The position numbers and the translations under genes are program-made. Under the pieces are notes generated by a model, which had not been told where the DNA came from, searched no databases, and was given only the letters and a program-made list of their open reading frames with translations. From the NCBI GenBank assembly GCA_947177825.1, contig CAMWWA010000029.1, forward strand, positions 1-10,907: DNA of 10,907 bases. Reading direction: 5' to 3'. This document shows positions 7,393 to 10,907 of this stretch, piece by piece. Each line of letters opens with the position of its first letter. The first letter of the stretch is position 1. The stretch is from an uncultured Clostridia bacterium. Lineage in GTDB: Bacteria; Bacillota; Clostridia; Christensenellales; Borkfalkiaceae.

Positions 7393-10206
7393 ATGAAAGA
7401 AGAAATTTTTGTCAAAGGTGCAAAGGAAAACAATTTAAAAAATATCGACGTTCACATTCCGCGCAACAAGCTCACGGTTTTTACGGGGCTTTCGGGCAGC
7501 GGTAAATCGACGCTCGCTTTCGACACCATCTTTGCCGAGGGGCAGAGGCGGTATATCGAAAGCCTTTCGTCGTACGCGCGGCAGTTCCTCGGTCAGATGG
7601 AAAAGCCCGACGTCGAGCTTATCGACGGGCTTTCCCCCGCAATTTCAATCGACCAGAAAACGACGTCGCACAACCCGCGTTCGACGGTCGGCACGGTCAC
7701 GGAAATTTACGACTATTTCCGTCTGCTGTTCGCGCGCGTGGGCGTTCCACACTGTCCCGAGTGCGGCAGGGAGATAAGGCGGCAGTCGGTGGACGAAATC
7801 GCCGATAAGGTTATGCTTATGCCCGCCGGCAGCAAGATTATGGTCGAAGCCCCCGTCGTCCGCGGCAAAAAGGGCGAGTTCGTAAAGGAGCTTGCCTCCT
7901 ACAAAAAGAGCGGTTACGGCAGGGTAAAGATTGACGGCTCTGTCTACGACCTGCAGGAGGATATCCGCCTTGAAAAGAATATCCGCCACAATATCTCGGT
8001 AATAGTAGACAGGCTGGTAGTCAAGGAGGGCGTTTTAAAGCGCCTTACGGACAGCCTGGAAAGCGCGCTCAAGCTCGCCGACGGACTCGTTATCATCGAC
8101 TGTGAAGGCAAGGAGGATTTGTATTCCACCAAGTACGCCTGCCCCGACTGCGGTATATCCTTGGAAGAAATCGAACCCAGACTATTCTCGTTCAACACCC
8201 CGTGGGGCGCGTGCCCCGAGTGTTCGGGACTGGGCTTCAAGCAGATAATCGACCCCGACCTCATATGCCCCGACAAGAGCAAGTCTTTGCGCGACGGCGC
8301 CATTAAAATTAGCGGCTGGAATCTGGACAGCTCGGCAATGACTCAGATGTATCTAACTTCGCTTTCCAAGGTCTACGGCTTCTCGCTGGACGTTCCCGTA
8401 AGCGAGTTGCCCGACGGCGTATACGATATGCTCATGTACGGCAACGGCGGCGAAAAGATTGATTTGCAGTACAACGCTCACCGCTTTTCGGGCAGCTACA
8501 AGACCGCGTGGGAAGGCTTTGCCGCCAACCTGCAGCGCCGCTACAACCAGACAAGTTCGGATAGCGTTAAGTGGGATATAGAGCGGTATATGCGCACGTC
8601 GGACTGTCCCTGCTGTCACGGCAAACGCCTTAAAAAGGAGGCGCTTGCGGTCACAGTCGGCGGCAGAAACATAGCCGAAATATGCGATATGTCGGTGGAG
8701 GATTTAAGGGCGTTTTCCGACTTTTCATTCTTCTCGCCCACCGAGCATATGATAGCCGACAATATCATAAAGGAAATCAACAACCGCATATCGTTTCTGG
8801 AAAACGTGGGGCTGGGCTATTTAACGCTTTCGCGTTCGGCGGCAACCCTTTCGGGCGGCGAGAGCCAGCGTATACGCCTTGCAACGCAGATAGGCAGCGC
8901 GCTTACGGGCGTTTTATATATTCTGGACGAGCCGTCCATAGGTCTGCACCAGCGCGACAACCAGAAGCTTTTGAATTCGTTAAAGGGCTTGCGCGATTTG
9001 GGCAACACGCTCATAGTGGTGGAGCACGACGAGGACACCATTAAGGCGGCGGACTATATCGTGGACATAGGTCCAAAGGCTGGCGTGCACGGCGGCGAGG
9101 TGGTCGCGTGCGGCACGCAGGAGGACATTATGGCGCAGCCGCTGTCCATTACGGGCGACTTCCTTGCAGGGCGCAGGAGCATAAAGGTACCCGAAAGGCG
9201 CGCGGAAAGCGACGGCAGATTTTTCAAGGTTTGCGGTTGCCGCCAGAACAATTTGAAGGGCATAGACGTGCAGTTCCCCGTCGGGCTTATAACCTCGGTT
9301 ACGGGCGTTTCGGGAAGCGGCAAGTCCAGCCTTGTCAACGAAATTTTATATCCCTATCTCGCCAACAAATTAAACGGTGCGCGCAAAAAGCTCGGCAATG
9401 CGGAAGGGTACGAAGGCATCGAATATTTCGATAAAGTCATCGCCATCGACCAGCAGCCGATTGGCAGAACGCCGCGCAGCAACCCCGCAACGTATACGGG
9501 CGTATTCACTCTGATACGCGACCTTTTCGCCGCCACGCCCGACGCCAAGGAGAGGGGATACAAGAGCGGCAGATTTTCGTTCAACGTCGCGGGCGGCAGG
9601 TGCGAGCACTGTCAGGGCGACGGCATTTTGCAGATAGCAATGCACTTCCTGCCCGACATCTTCGTTCCGTGCGAGGTGTGCGGCGGCAAGCGCTACAACA
9701 GGGAAACGCTGGAGGTCAAGTACAAGGGCAAATCCATTTCGGACGTGCTGGATATGACCATAGACGAGGCGGCGGAATTTTTCGCGCCCGTCACTGCAAT
9801 ATACAACAAGTTAAAGACGCTGGTGGACGTTGGCTTGGGCTATATCAAGCTCGGGCAGAGCGCGACCACGCTTTCGGGCGGTGAGGCGCAGAGAGTAAAG
9901 CTTGCAACCGAGCTAAGTAAGCGCGGCACGGGCAAGACGGTATATATCCTCGACGAGCCGACGACGGGACTGCATACCTACGACGTAGAAAAGCTGGTCA
10001 ATATCCTTGCGCGGCTGCGCGACGGCGGCAACACGGTGGTGGTAATCGAGCACAACCTGGACGTCATAAAGACCTCCGACTGGATTATAGATTTGGGACC
10101 GGAAGGGGGCGACAGGGGCGGCACGCTTATTGCCTGCGGCACGCCCGAGCAGGTTGCCGAGTGTGAAAACAGTTATACGGGACAGTTCTTAAAAGATATT
10201 TTGTAA
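7393..10206 (+). CDS. uvrA: Excinuclease ABC subunit A
   Basis: A 937-residue UvrA, the damage-sensing ABC ATPase of nucleotide excision repair. Both nucleotide-binding modules are complete: Walker A1 GLSGSGKS (32-39), signature LSGGE (486-490) and Walker B D512-E513; Walker A2 GVSGSGKS (638-645), signature LSGGE (827-831) and Walker B starting at D854. Two four-cysteine zinc modules are visible at C250/C253/C274/C277 and C737/C740/C760/C763. Another CPEC pair near residue 120 and a CPCC near the middle are also present. The ATG lies six bases after the uvrB stop with no ribosome binding site, so it is probably translated by coupling within a uvrBA operon. The length and motifs indicate an intact housekeeping UvrA, not a resistance-type UvrA2 paralogue. 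Confidence 0.98.
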   Translation: MKEEIFVKGAKENNLKNIDVHIPRNKLTVFTGLSGSGKSTLAFDTIFAEGQRRYIESLSSYARQFLGQMEKPDVELIDGLSPAISIDQKTTSHNPRSTVGTVTEIYDYFRLLFARVGVPHCPECGREIRRQSVDEIADKVMLMPAGSKIMVEAPVVRGKKGEFVKELASYKKSGYGRVKIDGSVYDLQEDIRLEKNIRHNISVIVDRLVVKEGVLKRLTDSLESALKLADGLVIIDCEGKEDLYSTKYACPDCGISLEEIEPRLFSFNTPWGACPECSGLGFKQIIDPDLICPDKSKSLRDGAIKISGWNLDSSAMTQMYLTSLSKVYGFSLDVPVSELPDGVYDMLMYGNGGEKIDLQYNAHRFSGSYKTAWEGFAANLQRRYNQTSSDSVKWDIERYMRTSDCPCCHGKRLKKEALAVTVGGRNIAEICDMSVEDLRAFSDFSFFSPTEHMIADNIIKEINNRISFLENVGLGYLTLSRSAATLSGGESQRIRLATQIGSALTGVLYILDEPSIGLHQRDNQKLLNSLKGLRDLGNTLIVVEHDEDTIKAADYIVDIGPKAGVHGGEVVACGTQEDIMAQPLSITGDFLAGRRSIKVPERRAESDGRFFKVCGCRQNNLKGIDVQFPVGLITSVTGVSGSGKSSLVNEILYPYLANKLNGARKKLGNAEGYEGIEYFDKVIAIDQQPIGRTPRSNPATYTGVFTLIRDLFAATPDAKERGYKSGRFSFNVAGGRCEHCQGDGILQIAMHFLPDIFVPCEVCGGKRYNRETLEVKYKGKSISDVLDMTIDEAAEFFAPVTAIYNKLKTLVDVGLGYIKLGQSATTLSGGEAQRVKLATELSKRGTGKTVYILDEPTTGLHTYDVEKLVNILARLRDGGNTVVVIEHNLDVIKTSDWIIDLGPEGGDRGGTLIACGTPEQVAECENSYTGQFLKDIL

Positions 10207-10227
10207 AACTAATAAAATTTATGAAAT

Positions 10228-10259
10228 GGCGGCGGAGCCTATCAGCTCCGCCGCCGTTT
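10228..10259 (+). terminator. Hairpin after uvrA, probable terminator with a poor T-tract
   Basis: A perfect 11-base inverted repeat pairs 10228-10238 (GGCGGCGGAGC) with 10245-10255 around a CTATCA loop, 21 bases after the uvrA stop. Only GTTT follows, so it may be a leaky terminator or an mRNA-stabilising hairpin. Confidence 0.6.
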
Positions 10260-10320
10260 GCGCGCTTAACAAAATAAAGCACTTTTGAATACTTTGATAG
10301 TACGGTAAAAAATCTATTTA

Positions 10321-10327
10321 AAGGAAG
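10321..10327 (+). promoter_or_regulatory. Ribosome binding site of the ferritin-like gene
   Basis: AAGGAAG, ten bases before the ATG at 10338. I see no convincing sigma-A promoter between the uvrA hairpin and this site. Confidence 0.7.
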
Positions 10328-10337
10328 TGCTCTTTAT

Positions 10338-10847
10338 ATGCCGAAACCTCTCATTGCGGAAGGGGGCTATCCCTCGCTCAAGGACCTACAATGCGACGCC
10401 TACGCCGCGCGGATAATTTCCTCAGCATACGCCACCTCGGCCGGCGAATTAAACGCTACGCTGCAGTATATCTACCATTCAATCAGCTTTTCCTGCAATA
10501 ACGACGAAAAGCGCGCGGAGCTTTTAAAGAGCATTGCCATAGCCGAAATGCGCCACCTCGACCTGCTGGGCGAGGCTTTGATACGCCTGGGCGCGCCGCC
10601 CGTTTACAGCTTTGCGCCGCCCGCGCACTACAACTTTTATTCAACCAAATTCGTCGCCTATTCGCGGTCGCTCCGCAATATGATAGAGGACGACATAATG
10701 GGCGAAAAGTACGCCATATACGGCTACGAGCGTATGCTGCCGCGCCTTAAAAACGACACGTTGCGCGCGCTTATCTGCCGCATACTCGAAGACGAGCACC
10801 TGCATCTGGAAACTCTTAAATCGAGCTTGGAGGGACTATCCTGTTGA
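10338..10847 (+). CDS. Ferritin-like diiron-domain protein (rubrerythrin/bacterioferritin-like)
   Basis: A 169-residue, probably cytoplasmic, all-helical protein with the ligand pattern of a four-helix diiron bundle: E37 in helix 1, E70-x-x-H73 in helix 2 (AEMRHLDLLGE), E117 or E123 in helix 3, and E151-x-x-H154 in helix 4 (LEDEHLHLE). The paired ExxH motifs match rubrerythrin and ferritin-like families. There is no rubredoxin-type C-terminal CxxC module, so it is not a complete rubrerythrin. Similar small proteins in Clostridia are annotated as ferritin-like, bacterioferritin or manganese-catalase-like. Likely roles are iron handling or peroxide/oxygen defence, but substrate and metal (Fe or Mn) cannot be settled here. 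The start is supported by AAGGAAG upstream. Its TGA overlaps the -35 box of the next gene. Confidence 0.75.
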   Translation: MPKPLIAEGGYPSLKDLQCDAYAARIISSAYATSAGELNATLQYIYHSISFSCNNDEKRAELLKSIAIAEMRHLDLLGEALIRLGAPPVYSFAPPAHYNFYSTKFVAYSRSLRNMIEDDIMGEKYAIYGYERMLPRLKNDTLRALICRILEDEHLHLETLKSSLEGLSC

Positions 10848-10872
10848 CATAAACGCCAATAAGATGTAAAAT
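10844..10872 (+). promoter_or_regulatory. Promoter of the right-edge flavoprotein gene
   Basis: A perfect -35 TTGACA (10844-10849) overlaps the stop codon of the ferritin-like gene. After 17 bases comes -10 TAAAAT (10867-10872). The next gene's ATG begins seven bases after the -10 box, at the expected transcription start, so its mRNA may be leaderless. Confidence 0.78.
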
Positions 10873-10878
10873 TACGAT

Positions 10879-10907
10879 ATGCAAAAATACGATGTCGCCG
10901 TAATAGG
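10879..10907 (+). CDS. N-terminus of a probable FAD/NAD(P)-binding oxidoreductase (partial)
   Basis: Only the first ten codons are present, reading MQKYDVAVIG, with the last codon cut after GG. The hydrophobic strand ending in G is the typical opening of a Rossmann dinucleotide-binding fold (xYDVxVIGxGxxG), as in thioredoxin reductases, dihydrolipoamide dehydrogenases and other flavin oxidoreductases. The gene has its own strong promoter immediately upstream and no ribosome binding site. The specific enzyme cannot be named from this fragment. Confidence 0.6.

Noticed and set aside
10285..10320. Promoter for the ferritin-like gene built from TTGAAT or TTGATA with nearby A/T-rich -10 candidates
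   Set aside because: Spacings are only 15 bases and the -10 matches are poor, and one candidate abuts the ribosome binding site. Not reported as a feature.

Overview
The window looks like chromosomal DNA from an anaerobic Firmicute of the class Clostridia, probably an uncultured gut lineage with fairly GC-rich genes and AT-rich intergenic regions. The uvrB-uvrA gene order, the radical SAM/DUF4130 pair, the OmpR-type two-component pair, TcdA and a small diiron ferritin-like protein all fit this. The assignment rests on gene content and protein style, not on a marker gene. I see no mobile element, CRISPR array, tRNA or rRNA. The longest non-coding gap is 217 bases.

Layout from left to right: (1) the 3' end of an unrecognised + strand gene, closed by a strong hairpin terminator that also serves the convergent - strand operon. 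(2) A two-gene - strand operon, 182-2172: a radical SAM protein with a C-terminal helix-hairpin-helix, and a DUF4130 protein translationally coupled to it by an ATGA overlap. These two families are known to be linked and are predicted to act in DNA modification or repair, but their chemistry is unknown. The operon has a near-consensus sigma-A promoter with a LexA/SOS-like palindrome at the transcription start. (3) A divergent response regulator/histidine kinase operon, 2390-4505, with its own promoter and terminator. (4) tcdA, whose promoter is built into the downstream arm of that terminator and whose ATG falls where transcription should start, so the mRNA may be leaderless. (5) uvrB-uvrA, the nucleotide excision repair operon, with a consensus -10 box and a second SOS-like box in its leader. 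(6) A ferritin-like diiron protein with a good ribosome binding site. (7) The first ten codons of a Rossmann-type flavoprotein, again with the promoter placed so that the ATG is at the predicted +1.

How the genes work together: two separate loci, radical SAM/DUF4130 and uvrBA, carry closely similar SOS-like boxes (11 of 14 positions identical in gene orientation). The main hypothesis from this window is that the poorly understood radical SAM/DUF4130 pair is induced by DNA damage in the same regulon as nucleotide excision repair. The two-component system and TcdA appear to be independent units. The ferritin-like protein and the flavoprotein at the right edge could form an oxygen or iron stress module, but too little of the second gene is visible to be sure.
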